64,000 nt of DNA from Streptomyces sp. TRM68416 (GTDB lineage Bacteria > Actinomycetota > Actinomycetes > Streptomycetales > Streptomycetaceae). The stretch is from NCBI RefSeq assembly GCF_014596915.1, contig NZ_JACVWU010000016.1, positions 1-64,000 of the forward strand, in the 5' to 3' direction. Position numbers and translations under genes: made by a program. Positions within the stretch are counted from its first letter, which is position 1; each line of letters starts with the position of its first letter. This document shows, one piece after another, positions 24,472 through 32,160 of this stretch. The notes under the pieces were generated by a model, which had not been told where the DNA came from, did not search any database, and saw only the letters and a list, made by a program, of their open reading frames with translations.

Positions 24472-25166
24472 CTGCGGGACTCTGGGAACTCGTACTCAAG
24501 GGCGTCTGGGTCACCCTCCAGCTGCTCGTGTTCAGCGCGCTGCTGGCCGGCGCCGTCGCCTTCGTGGTCGGCATCGCCCGCACCCACCGGCTGTGGATCG
24601 TCCGCTTCCTCGCGGGCTTCTACACCGAGGTGTTCCGCGGGACCTCCGCGCTGGTGATGATCTTCTGGGTGTTCTTCGTGATGCCCACCGCCCTCGGCTG
24701 GCAGTTGGTGCCGATGTGGGCGGGCACGCTGGCGCTCGGCCTCACCTACGGCGCGTACGGCTCGGAGATCGTGCGCGGCGCGCTGACCGCGGTCGATCCG
24801 GCGCAGAAGGAGGGCGGCATCGCCCTCAGCTTCACGCCCTGGCAGCGGATGCGGCTGATCCTGCTGCCGCAGGCGGTGCCGGAGATGATCCCGCCGTTCT
24901 CCAACCTGCTGATCGAGCTGCTCAAGGGCACCGCACTGGTGTCGATCATGGGCATGGGCGACCTGGCGTTCAGCGGCAACCTGGTGCGCCTCGCGCTTCA
25001 GGAGAGCGCGGAGATCTACACGTACCTCCTGCTCATCTACTTCGTGATCGCCTTCCTGCTCACCCGGGTGATGCGGGGGCTTGAGAAGAAGCTGAAGGCG
25101 GGCGTCGGGAAGCGGCCGGAGAAGAAGGCCGTCATGCCCGAGCCGGTCGGAGGTGGTGTGAAGTGA
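24468..25166 (+). CDS. ehuC: ABC transporter permease, EhuC-like
   Basis: A 232-residue inner-membrane permease of the polar amino acid type with about five transmembrane segments. The cytoplasmic EAA loop is GALTAVDPAQKEGGIALSFT followed by a LPQAVPEMIPPFSNLLIELLKGTAL segment, the contact site for the ATPase. It ends in a basic tail (KKLKAGVGKRPEKKA). It overlaps ehuB by ATGA and ehuD by GTGA, so it is translationally coupled on both sides. Works with EhuD as a heterodimeric channel. Confidence 0.9.
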   Translation: MTAGLWELVLKGVWVTLQLLVFSALLAGAVAFVVGIARTHRLWIVRFLAGFYTEVFRGTSALVMIFWVFFVMPTALGWQLVPMWAGTLALGLTYGAYGSEIVRGALTAVDPAQKEGGIALSFTPWQRMRLILLPQAVPEMIPPFSNLLIELLKGTALVSIMGMGDLAFSGNLVRLALQESAEIYTYLLLIYFVIAFLLTRVMRGLEKKLKAGVGKRPEKKAVMPEPVGGGVK

Positions 25167-25813
25167 CGTGGGACTGGCAAGCCGTCGCCGACTTCATGCC
25201 GCAGTTCTGGGACGGGCTGTGGGTCACCCTGCAGGCCCTCGTCCTCGGATCGCTGATCTCCTTCGCGCTCGGCCTGGTGTGGGCGCTGCTGATGCGCGTG
25301 CCGACCCGGTGGGTGACCTGGCCGGTGGGCGCGGTCACCGAGTTCGTGCGCAACACCCCGCTGCTGGTGCAGCTGTTCTTCCTCTTCTACGTCCTGCCCG
25401 AGTGGGGCCTGACCTTCTCCGCGCTGACCACCGGCGTCTTCGCGATCGGGCTGCACTACTCGACGTACACGATGCAGGTCTACCGGGCCGGTATCGAGGC
25501 GGTGCCGGTCGGCCAGTGGGAGGCCGCCACGGCGTTGAACCTGCCGCTGCGGCGGACCTGGACCGCGGTGATCCTGCCGCAGGCGGTCCGCCGGGTGGTC
25601 CCCGCCCTCGGCAACTACGTGATCGCGATGCTCAAGGACACGCCGCTGCTGATGGCGATCACCGTGCTCGAGATGCTCGGCCAGGCGCGGCTGTTCTCCC
25701 AGGAGCACTTCCAGTACACCGAGCCCGTGACGGTGATCGGCGTGGCCTTCATCGTCATTTCCTATCTGGCCTCCCTTCTCCTGCGAGCCCTGGAGCGACG
25801 CCTTGTCCACTGA
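25163..25813 (+). CDS. ehuD: ABC transporter permease, EhuD-like
   Basis: A 216-residue permease starting with GTG inside a GTGA overlap. It has about five transmembrane segments, a periplasmic-side VRNTPLLVQLFFLFYVLPEWGL and an EAA loop (YRAGIEAVPVGQWEAATALN), then LPQAVRRVVPALGNYVIAMLKDTPLL. Partner of EhuC. It overlaps the ATPase gene by 11 bp. Confidence 0.9.
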   Translation: MTWDWQAVADFMPQFWDGLWVTLQALVLGSLISFALGLVWALLMRVPTRWVTWPVGAVTEFVRNTPLLVQLFFLFYVLPEWGLTFSALTTGVFAIGLHYSTYTMQVYRAGIEAVPVGQWEAATALNLPLRRTWTAVILPQAVRRVVPALGNYVIAMLKDTPLLMAITVLEMLGQARLFSQEHFQYTEPVTVIGVAFIVISYLASLLLRALERRLVH

Positions 25814-26594
25814 CACCCAGCACAGTCCCGACATGAACCCTTCCGACAAGCGCCCGGGCGGTGAGCTGATCCGGCTGGAGCAGGTCACCAAGCGGTTCGG
25901 CGACCACACCGTCCTCGACCACCTCGACTTCTCCGTCGACGCCGGCAAGCACGTCACGCTCATCGGGCCGTCCGGATCGGGCAAGACCACGATCCTCCGG
26001 CTGCTGATGACGCTGACCAAGCCCGACGAGGGCACGATCACCGTCGACGGGGAGCGGCTGTTCCCGGCGCCGGAGAAGCAGGTGCGCGAGGTCCGCAAGA
26101 AGATCGGGATGGTGTTCCAGCAGTTCAACCTGTTCCCGAACATGACCGTCCTGAGAAACATCACCGAGGCCCCGGTGACCGTGCTCGGCATGTCGAAGGA
26201 CGAGGCCGAGGAGCGGGCCCGGGGGCTGCTGGAGCTGGTGGGGCTGACCGACCAGGTCGACAAGCACCCGGCCCAGTTGTCCGGCGGGCAGCAGCAGCGG
26301 GTGGCGATCGCCCGGGCGCTGGCGATGCGGCCGCAGGTGCTGCTGCTGGACGAGGTGACCTCGGCGCTGGACCCGGAGCTGGTCGCGGGCGTGCTGGACG
26401 TGCTCAGGGACATCGCCCGGTCCACCGACATCACCATGCTCTGCGTGACCCACGAGATGAACTTCGCCCGGGACATCTCGGACCAGGTGCTGATGTTCGA
26501 CTCCGGACGCGTCATCGAGGCCGGGGCGCCGGAGAAGATCTTCAGCGATCCCGAGCAGGACCGGACGCGGGAATTCCTCAGCGCGGTGCTCTGA
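25803..26594 (+). CDS. ehuA: ABC transporter ATP-binding protein, EhuA-like
   Basis: A 263-residue ATPase with Walker A GPSGSGKTT, a Q-loop (GMVFQQFNLFP), signature LSGGQQQRVAIARAL, Walker B VLLLDEVTSALD and H-loop VTHEM. A TTG start at 25803 is chosen because GGAGCG lies at the right distance; ATG 25833 is in frame but has no ribosome-binding site. It energises the EhuBCD importer. The 220 bp after its stop hold two inverted repeats and then the IclR gene. Confidence 0.93.
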   Translation: MSTDTQHSPDMNPSDKRPGGELIRLEQVTKRFGDHTVLDHLDFSVDAGKHVTLIGPSGSGKTTILRLLMTLTKPDEGTITVDGERLFPAPEKQVREVRKKIGMVFQQFNLFPNMTVLRNITEAPVTVLGMSKDEAEERARGLLELVGLTDQVDKHPAQLSGGQQQRVAIARALAMRPQVLLLDEVTSALDPELVAGVLDVLRDIARSTDITMLCVTHEMNFARDISDQVLMFDSGRVIEAGAPEKIFSDPEQDRTREFLSAVL

Positions 26595-26655
26595 GGGGTG
26601 CCCCGACTACGACATGTGAGGGAGCCAACACGGGAGGTCCAACGGCTGGGTCGTG

Positions 26656-26716
26656 ACTCTGGCATATGCCAGAGTGTCAGCGCCGCTGTTGAGGGCGGCA
26701 CAATCTCGTCAACAGC
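26656..26716. promoter_or_regulatory. Two inverted repeats upstream of the IclR gene
   Basis: A perfect 20-bp palindrome ACTCTGGCATATGCCAGAGT (26656-26675) is followed by a second inverted repeat, GCTGTTGA and TCAACAGC separated by 16 bp (26685-26716). Both lie between ehuA and the IclR start at 26815. They are candidate operators for the regulator. The first shares CTGGCATATGCCAG with 12917-12934. Confidence 0.6.
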
Positions 26717-26814
26717 CGCTCGCTACAGGCCGTTTGCCGGTTATCGTGGAGGGGATTCGCTGACCGGATCACGGCACCGTTACTAGTGCGACTGAGCGAG
26801 CGCAGGGGGAAACC

Positions 26815-27573
26815 GTGGCGCTGAAGCACGAGCCGACCGCGCCGTACCACTCGGCCCAGGACGCCCTGCGCGTCCTGGAGACGGTGGCGCGGCACACCGC
26901 AGGAATCACCGACGTCGAACTCGCACGGCACACCGCCCTCAATCCGGAGCGCCTGACCACGCTGCTGAGGATGCTGCGCCGCGAGGGCTACGTCGAGCAG
27001 GTCACCGACGGCGCGTACGTGACGGGCGAGGCACTGACCCGCCTCGGCTCCGCGCACGACCGCGAGGACGCGCTGCGCGAGAAGCTCCAGCGCACCCTGG
27101 ACCGGCTGCGCGACTCCGTCGGCGCGGCCGTCTACATCAGCCGGTACGTCGACGGCGAGGTGAAGGTCACGCAGTACGCCGACGGGCCGGACACCCCGGC
27201 GGTGAACGAGTGGGTGGACTTCCGCTTCTCCGCCCACGCCACGGCCGTGGGCAAGAGCCTGCTCACCCAGCTCGACCACAACGGCCGCCGGGACCATCTC
27301 TCCCGGCACAAGATGGCCCGCCTCACCTCGCGGACCATCACCAGCGACCGGCTGCTGCTGTCCCGACTGGAGTCCCAGCCGGCCACCGTGCCGGTCCTGG
27401 ACCTCCAGGAGTACGCGGTGGGCACGGTCTGCGCGGCCGTCCCCATCACCGCGGGCTCCTCCGTCGGCTGCCTGGCCCTGTCCCTGCCGGTGGAACACGC
27501 GCATCGCCTCCGGCAGGCGGCGGACACGCTGAACCGGAACGCGGCGCCGGTGCTGTTGTCGCTGGCGATCTAG
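26815..27573 (+). CDS. IclR-family transcriptional regulator
   Basis: A 252-residue regulator. An N-terminal winged helix (about 13-70: ALRVLETVARHTAGITDVELARHT, LTTLLRMLRREGYVEQ) is followed by an IclR effector domain (about 90-250) with FRFSAHATAVGKSLLTQL and AAVPITAGSSVGCLALSLP. GTG 26815 follows AGGGGGAAACC. IclR proteins commonly control catabolic genes beside them, so this one probably responds to the compound imported by EhuABCD or to a breakdown product. The palindromes before the gene are candidate binding sites. Confidence 0.9.
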   Translation: MALKHEPTAPYHSAQDALRVLETVARHTAGITDVELARHTALNPERLTTLLRMLRREGYVEQVTDGAYVTGEALTRLGSAHDREDALREKLQRTLDRLRDSVGAAVYISRYVDGEVKVTQYADGPDTPAVNEWVDFRFSAHATAVGKSLLTQLDHNGRRDHLSRHKMARLTSRTITSDRLLLSRLESQPATVPVLDLQEYAVGTVCAAVPITAGSSVGCLALSLPVEHAHRLRQAADTLNRNAAPVLLSLAI

Positions 27574-27722
27574 GTTGCTTTTCGTCCGCGGGCCGCGGGG
27601 GGCTGATCGCGCAGTGCCCCGCACCCCTCGGTACGTCCACCTGGCGTTGGTCGGAAGCACCCCGCCGGACCAGGTAGTATTTTCTCTGTCGCCAGCCGCG
27701 AAAGCGTCCTGGCGAGAGTCAT

Positions 27723-27796
27723 GCGCCGCTAGCTCAGTTGGTTAGAGCAGCTGACTCTTAATCAGCGGGTCCGGGGTTCGAGTCCCTGGCGGCGCA
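27723..27796 (+). tRNA. tRNA-Lys (anticodon CUU), second copy
   Basis: Same 74-nt sequence and fold as the gene at 13607, anticodon CTT. Followed by a GC-rich hairpin (GAAGGCCCCTCGC...GGGGGGCCTTC) and then a duplicated 3' half. Confidence 0.97.
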
Positions 27797-27985
27797 CAGA
27801 AGAAGGCCCCTCGCCAGTGCGGGGGGCCTTCGCCATGAAGAAGACGCCCCCCGACACCGCCGACGCGGCTGGGGGTCCGGGGGTTACCCCCCGGGAAATG
27901 CAGCATCAGCGGGTCCGGGGTTCGAGTCCCTGGCGGCGCACAGAAGAAGGCCCCTCGCCGACGCGGGGGGCCTTCGCCCATGAGA
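27761..27985 (+). repeat. Duplicated tRNA-Lys 3' half and terminator, second locus
   Basis: The last 36 nt of the tRNA (27761-27796) recur at 27905-27940, followed in both cases by a similar, not identical, terminator (CAGAAGAAGGCCCCTCGCC...GGGGGGCCTTCGCC). The 40 bp before the second copy (27865-27904) match the insert at the 13.7-kb locus. The flanks at each locus are copies of that locus's own downstream DNA. The second copy now forms the 3' end of the convergent acyl-CoA-synthetase-like gene. Confidence 0.85.
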
Positions 27986-29594
27986 AAGCGTTCCTCGGGG
28001 AAACGAGGGGCCCTTCCGCGTCCTCCGAGGTCAACCGCCGGTAGGCCGGCTCGCCCGGCGGGCGCCACCACACCGGATCTGTGCAGTGCACGCCCTCGCG
28101 TCGCAGCAGGGCCCGGTGGATCTTGTTCGTCGCGGTGACCGGCATCCGCTCCAGCACCCGGACGAACCGGGGCGCCATCTTCGTACCGAGGTCGGGCTGG
28201 GCGGCCAGGAAGCGGGCGAAGGCCGCCGGCTCGAACGTACCCGCGATCGCCGCCATCACCTGGTCCCCGGTCACCGGATCCGGCACCGGATAGACGGCGA
28301 CGGAGTCGACCCCCTCGTACCGGGCGAGGATGTTCTCGATCATCGCGGCGGCCAGGTTCTCCCCGTCCACGCGCAGCCGGTCGTCGGCCCGCCCGGCGAA
28401 GTAGAGGTAGCCGTCCGCGTCCCGGCAGAAGAGGTCGCCGGTCCAGTACGCCCCGTCCCGGCGCCGCTCGGCCTCCGCCTCGGGGTTGCGCCAGTAGCCC
28501 TCGAAGGGGTTCGGCCCCCGGTTCACCAGCTCCCCGATCGCCTCGTCCCCGTTCAGCAGCCGCCCGCCCGCGTCGAACACCGCCGGCGGCCGCTCCTCCC
28601 CCGTCTCCGGATCGAGTACGACGAGACCGGGCGCCGCCCGCCCCACCGCCCCGGCCGGTGTCCCCGGCGACCACTGCACGGCCGCGCCGCCCTCGGAGGA
28701 CCCGTACCCCTCCACCAGCCGCACCCCGAACCGCCGTTCGAAGGCCGCCGCGTCCGCCGCCCCCGCCTCGGTGCCGAAGCCGACGCGCAGCGGGTTGTCC
28801 CGGTCGTCGGGACGCTCCTCGGTAGCCAGGACGTACTGGATCGCCCGGCCCACATAGGTGAAGTACGTCGCCCGGCAGGCCCGTACGTCCGCCAGGAACC
28901 CGGAGGCCGAGAACCGCCGCCGCAGCGCGACCCCCGCCCCGGCCGCGAGGGCGGGAGCCCAGTCGGCGATGACGGCGTTGCCGTGGAACATCGGCATGCA
29001 GACGTAGTGCACGTCGCCGGGCCGGACGTCGAACTGCCCGGCCAGCGCCCGTCCGGCGGCGGCCAGCCGCCCCTGGGTGCAGATCGCGGCCTTGGGGGCG
29101 CCGGTCGAGCCGGACGTGAAGTACAGCAGCAGCCGGTCGTGCGGGTCGGCCCGGGAGGCGTCCGGCCGGGCGTCGGCGTAGGGCGCGAGGAGGCTGTCGT
29201 ACTCCTCGGAGCCGGTCAGCAGCAGGCGGACGCCGGGCAGATCGAGGCCGGTCAGCAGCGGGAGGTGGGCCGGTTCGGTGACCAGGATCCGGCACTCGGT
29301 GTGCAGGATGTCGCGGGCCAGTTCCGGGCCGCGTCGGGTGGGGTTGATCCCGGCCACGGCGGCACGGGCGAGGGCCGCCGCCCCCAGCCACAGCGGGTAC
29401 TCCGGGGTGTTGTCGAGCAGGACCCCGACATGCGGCTCGGAGCCCGCCGGCAGCAGGTCGGCCAGCAGCGCCGCCCGGGCCGCGGCGCCCGCCGCCACCT
29501 GGTGATGGGTGAGGGTGCGCCCCTCGAACCACAGGCCCGCCCGGTGGTCACCCCAGCGGGCCTGTACGAGTTCCGCGACGGTCGTGGACTCCAT
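27906..29594 (-). CDS. AMP-binding acyl-CoA synthetase-like enzyme with altered C-terminus
   Basis: A 562-residue ANL-superfamily adenylating enzyme. The P-loop motif is LLYFTSGSTGAPKAAI, the A5 region VEGYGSSEGG, the A7/A8 region YWTGDLFCRDADGYLYFAGR-ADD with an Arg-hinge, and the A10 lysine lies in MPVTATNKIHRALLR. It probably forms an acyl-AMP and acyl-CoA; the acid is unknown. The ATG at 29594 (MESTTVAELVQARWG) starts the domain. The last 40 residues or so are encoded antisense to a duplicated tRNA terminator and tRNA half, and the stop (27906-27908) lies in that tRNA copy, so the natural end was probably shorter. The catalytic part is unaffected. Confidence 0.88.
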   Translation of the reverse strand: MESTTVAELVQARWGDHRAGLWFEGRTLTHHQVAAGAAARAALLADLLPAGSEPHVGVLLDNTPEYPLWLGAAALARAAVAGINPTRRGPELARDILHTECRILVTEPAHLPLLTGLDLPGVRLLLTGSEEYDSLLAPYADARPDASRADPHDRLLLYFTSGSTGAPKAAICTQGRLAAAGRALAGQFDVRPGDVHYVCMPMFHGNAVIADWAPALAAGAGVALRRRFSASGFLADVRACRATYFTYVGRAIQYVLATEERPDDRDNPLRVGFGTEAGAADAAAFERRFGVRLVEGYGSSEGGAAVQWSPGTPAGAVGRAAPGLVVLDPETGEERPPAVFDAGGRLLNGDEAIGELVNRGPNPFEGYWRNPEAEAERRRDGAYWTGDLFCRDADGYLYFAGRADDRLRVDGENLAAAMIENILARYEGVDSVAVYPVPDPVTGDQVMAAIAGTFEPAAFARFLAAQPDLGTKMAPRFVRVLERMPVTATNKIHRALLRREGVHCTDPVWWRPPGEPAYRRLTSEDAEGPLVSPRNAFSWAKAPRVGEGPSSVRRQGLEPRTR

Positions 29595-29674
29595 GCGCCC
29601 GCAGGGTAATTGACGGACCGTCAGATGTGGAGGCCGCGACAGGAGGCAGTCGCTCCCGGCGCAGCCCATGCCGG

Positions 29675-30136
29675 CTACGGCATGAACTCCTCGCCCAGCT
29701 CGAACCCGAGGTGGACCACGACCATGAAGCCGACGCAGAAGGCGATGAAGACGCCGAGGAAGGCCAGCACGCAGCCCGACTCCGCGGCTAGCCTGCCCCG
29801 GGCCGGCGCGTGGGCCGTGGCCTGCTCGGGGCGGTCGGCCAGGTAGTGGACGGTGACGATGTCGCCCTCGACCGTGGTCGCCGGACCGTTCTGCTCCTCG
29901 AAGCGGACGGTGCGGCCCTCGCGCGTGGTGAACTCGTAGACGTGGTGCAGGGTCGTGCGCACCATGGTGTCGCCGCCCCCGCTGGCCGTCGTGTACATGC
30001 GCAGACAGCGCGCCTCGGCGGTGAGCCCGCTGCTCCAGGCCCGGCTGACCCGCCGGGAGCGGCGGATCATGCTCGCGGCGCCGAGCAGCGCGAAGGCGAT
30101 CATCAGCGACGGCACGATGTAGAAGAAGACTTCCAT
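29675..30136 (-). CDS. DUF3592 membrane protein
   Basis: A 153-residue protein with transmembrane segments at both ends (about 3-22 and 122-145) and a small extracellular or cytoplasmic beta domain between (TTLHHVYEFTTREGRTVRFEE, VEGDIVTVHYLADRPEQA), the DUF3592 layout. The function is unknown. It is followed 80 bp downstream by the acyl-CoA-synthetase-like gene on the same strand, but no overlap links them. Confidence 0.82.
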   Translation of the reverse strand: MEVFFYIVPSLMIAFALLGAASMIRRSRRVSRAWSSGLTAEARCLRMYTTASGGGDTMVRTTLHHVYEFTTREGRTVRFEEQNGPATTVEGDIVTVHYLADRPEQATAHAPARGRLAAESGCVLAFLGVFIAFCVGFMVVVHLGFELGEEFMP

Positions 30137-30225
30137 GTGGTTCCCCCGAGTTCCGAACGCCGCCCCGGGCGCGCGTGGTGCAGGGAATGTACCCCCAGGG
30201 CGGGCCGGACTTGCTCAGGGAAGGC

Positions 30226-30831
30226 TCAGAACGTGACGTCCGAGCAGGCGTAGAAGGCGTTGCCCGTGTCGGCGATCGTCCACACCGCGAGGATCACGTG
30301 TCGTCCGCTGAGCCCGGACGGCAGCCTGCCGCTGTGCGAGAGCGTCGACGGCGGGCGCTGGCCGCCGTAGGGCACGGTCAGGAAGGGGGTGAGGTTGAGG
30401 TCGGAGCGGGCGAGGTTGTGGTTCTGGTTCCAGCCCGGCTTGGTGACGTAGTACTTGAAGTCGGTCGTGGCGTGCATGGCGGTGAACTGCCAGCGGAAGG
30501 TGTAGCTCTGGCCGCCGGTCACCCTGGTGGCCGGCCAGGTGCCGCCGGACGGGGTGCGGGGCGCGCTGAGCTGCCTGAACTGGCCCAGCCCCGCGTTGCA
30601 TATCTGTCCGTCGGCCGGGCCGGAGCCCGGGAAGCCCTTCGGGCCCTCGACGCTCTGCGGTTCCCACTGGATCGGGCCGCAGTTGGTGACGGTGCCGTTC
30701 TGGCAGAGCTTCTGCCTGCTGATGGGGAGGTCGGTGTAGCCGTGGCCGCTGGCTCCACCGGAGGAGAGCACGAGGGCTCCGGTGGTGGCGAGTCCGACCA
30801 CGGCGGCAGACAACTTGGTCTTTCTGCGCAT
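30226..30831 (-). CDS. lpmP: Secreted AA10 lytic polysaccharide monooxygenase
   Basis: A 201-residue secreted copper enzyme. The signal peptide ends at ASG before His30, so the mature protein begins HGYTDLP, giving the N-terminal histidine of the copper brace. The second brace His is His120 in FTAMHATTDF, and the axial aromatic is in GNAFYACSDV. It has no extra binding module. LPMOs oxidatively cleave chitin or cellulose. By position next to the SPFH, NlpC, cslA, glxA and GH6 genes it corresponds to the LPMO of the Streptomyces hyphal-tip glycan cluster (SCO2833; the name lpmP is from memory). A near-consensus DasR site lies 48 bp upstream of the start. Confidence 0.92.
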   Translation of the reverse strand: MRRKTKLSAAVVGLATTGALVLSSGGASGHGYTDLPISRQKLCQNGTVTNCGPIQWEPQSVEGPKGFPGSGPADGQICNAGLGQFRQLSAPRTPSGGTWPATRVTGGQSYTFRWQFTAMHATTDFKYYVTKPGWNQNHNLARSDLNLTPFLTVPYGGQRPPSTLSHSGRLPSGLSGRHVILAVWTIADTGNAFYACSDVTF

Positions 30832-30878
30832 GCTGCCGCTCCTGGAGAACGTGGGGAGGTTCAGTGAGCTGTGCAGGT

Positions 30879-30890
30879 AGGTCTAGACCA
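30879..30890. promoter_or_regulatory. DasR-like operator (AGGTCTAGACCA)
   Basis: A 10-bp palindrome GGTCTAGACC plus one flanking base matches the centre of the DasR responsive element (TGGTCTAGACCA) at 11 of 12 positions; the outer flanks do not match. It sits 48 bp before the LPMO gene. DasR represses chitin and N-acetylglucosamine genes. Confidence 0.65.
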
Positions 30891-30931
30891 AGTCTGAGAG
30901 TAGGACTATGACTTGAACATGTCCATACCAA

Positions 30932-32107
30932 TCACGACCCCGTTTCCCCGCGCCCCGCGCAGAACGCCACCGTCAGGTCCTTCACCAGCGCCTTGCGCTC
31001 GTAGTCGTCGAGCTCGACCAGCCCGCGCATGGTCAGCCGCGTCACCGTGTCCTCCACCGAGTCGACCACCGAGGTGAGCACGCTCGCCCGGTGCCGCGCG
31101 TCCAGCGCGGCGATCCGGCGGCGGTGCATCGCGGCGGCGACCTCGGGGGCGTACTCCACCCGCACCGGCCGTACCGAGAACACCTCAAGGCCCACCGGTG
31201 CCGTGTCCGCCGCCACCAGCCGGGTCAGCGTCTCCCCGGCCGCCTCCGCCGAGCCCTTCGCCCCGCCCGGCGGCTCCACCGGCACCCGGGCCAGCGCCGC
31301 CTCGACGCACTCGCGCAGATATGCCTCGTGGTCCTCGACGCCCAGCGTGGCCCGCGCGGTGTCCCGCACCCGCCACACCACCAGCACCACCACCCGCAGC
31401 GCGACCCCGCTGCCGTCGGCGGCCGCCAGCGGTTCACTGCGCCAGTGCCGCAGCCGTACGTCGACCCGGCGGCGCAGCAGCAGCGGGTTGACCCACATCA
31501 GGCCGGTCCGGCGGACCGTGCCCCGGTAGCGGCCGAACAGCCCGAGCACCCAGGCCCGGCCGGTCCGGCCGCGGGCCAGCCCGCCGAAGCCGACCAGACC
31601 GAGCGCCCCGGCCCCGGCATACGCCGCCCACTGCACGGGGCCCAGGCCCGCCGCCGCGGCCGACGGCAGCCCGAGCGCCTCCACCGCGAGCGGCGGCAGC
31701 ACACCGGCCCACCACGAGGTGACCGCGCAACCGGCCGCCCCGCAGGCCCCGGCGAACACCCCGGCCGCCCCGGGCAGCACCCGCGCGGGCCGCTCCGCCA
31801 GCTCCGGGTCGACCTCCGGCACCGGGCGCGGCTTCGCCGCCGCCGGACGGCGCAGCCGCGGCGGCTCCCCCGTCCCCTCCCGACGCGCCACGACGGCGGG
31901 CCCGACCGGCACGGCCACCGGCACGGGGTCGTCCCGGAACAGCAGGTGGACGGGGATCTCGGTGGTCGCCTCGTTCTGAATGAGCCGGGCGGGCCGCGGG
32001 CCGTCCGACTCCGATGTCGGAGAAGACGGGAAAGAAGAGAGCCGGCCGGGCCGGGGACCTTCGGGTTCCGGGGTCGAAGAAGACGAAGAAGAAGTGGTCG
32101 TGCTCAT
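30932..32107 (-). CDS. SPFH/Band 7 membrane protein
   Basis: A 391-residue protein. A disordered Ser/Pro/Arg-rich N-terminus (about 1-110), including LIQNEATTEIPVHLLFRDD, precedes two hydrophobic segments (about 110-165). A Band 7 domain follows: GLMWVNPLLLRRRVDVRLRHWRSE, then VVWRVRDTARATLGVEDHEAYLRE and GLEVFSVRPVRVEYAPEVAAAMHRRRIAALDAR. SPFH proteins form membrane scaffolds. It lies between the LPMO and NlpC/P60 genes, facing the same way, and may belong to the apical glycan machinery by context. ATG 32107 follows directly after the NlpC gene stop. Confidence 0.85.
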   Translation of the reverse strand: MSTTTSSSSSSTPEPEGPRPGRLSSFPSSPTSESDGPRPARLIQNEATTEIPVHLLFRDDPVPVAVPVGPAVVARREGTGEPPRLRRPAAAKPRPVPEVDPELAERPARVLPGAAGVFAGACGAAGCAVTSWWAGVLPPLAVEALGLPSAAAAGLGPVQWAAYAGAGALGLVGFGGLARGRTGRAWVLGLFGRYRGTVRRTGLMWVNPLLLRRRVDVRLRHWRSEPLAAADGSGVALRVVVLVVWRVRDTARATLGVEDHEAYLRECVEAALARVPVEPPGGAKGSAEAAGETLTRLVAADTAPVGLEVFSVRPVRVEYAPEVAAAMHRRRIAALDARHRASVLTSVVDSVEDTVTRLTMRGLVELDDYERKALVKDLTVAFCAGRGETGS

Positions 32108-32160
32108 GCGTGCCTCCAGCCTCCGCGCCAGATGCGTCACAACAGGGGATGCGAGGGCCG

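Noticed and set aside
23566..26594. Ectoine uptake and degradation operon
   Set aside because: Only the transporter resembles the ectoine system; the catabolic genes beside it are different.
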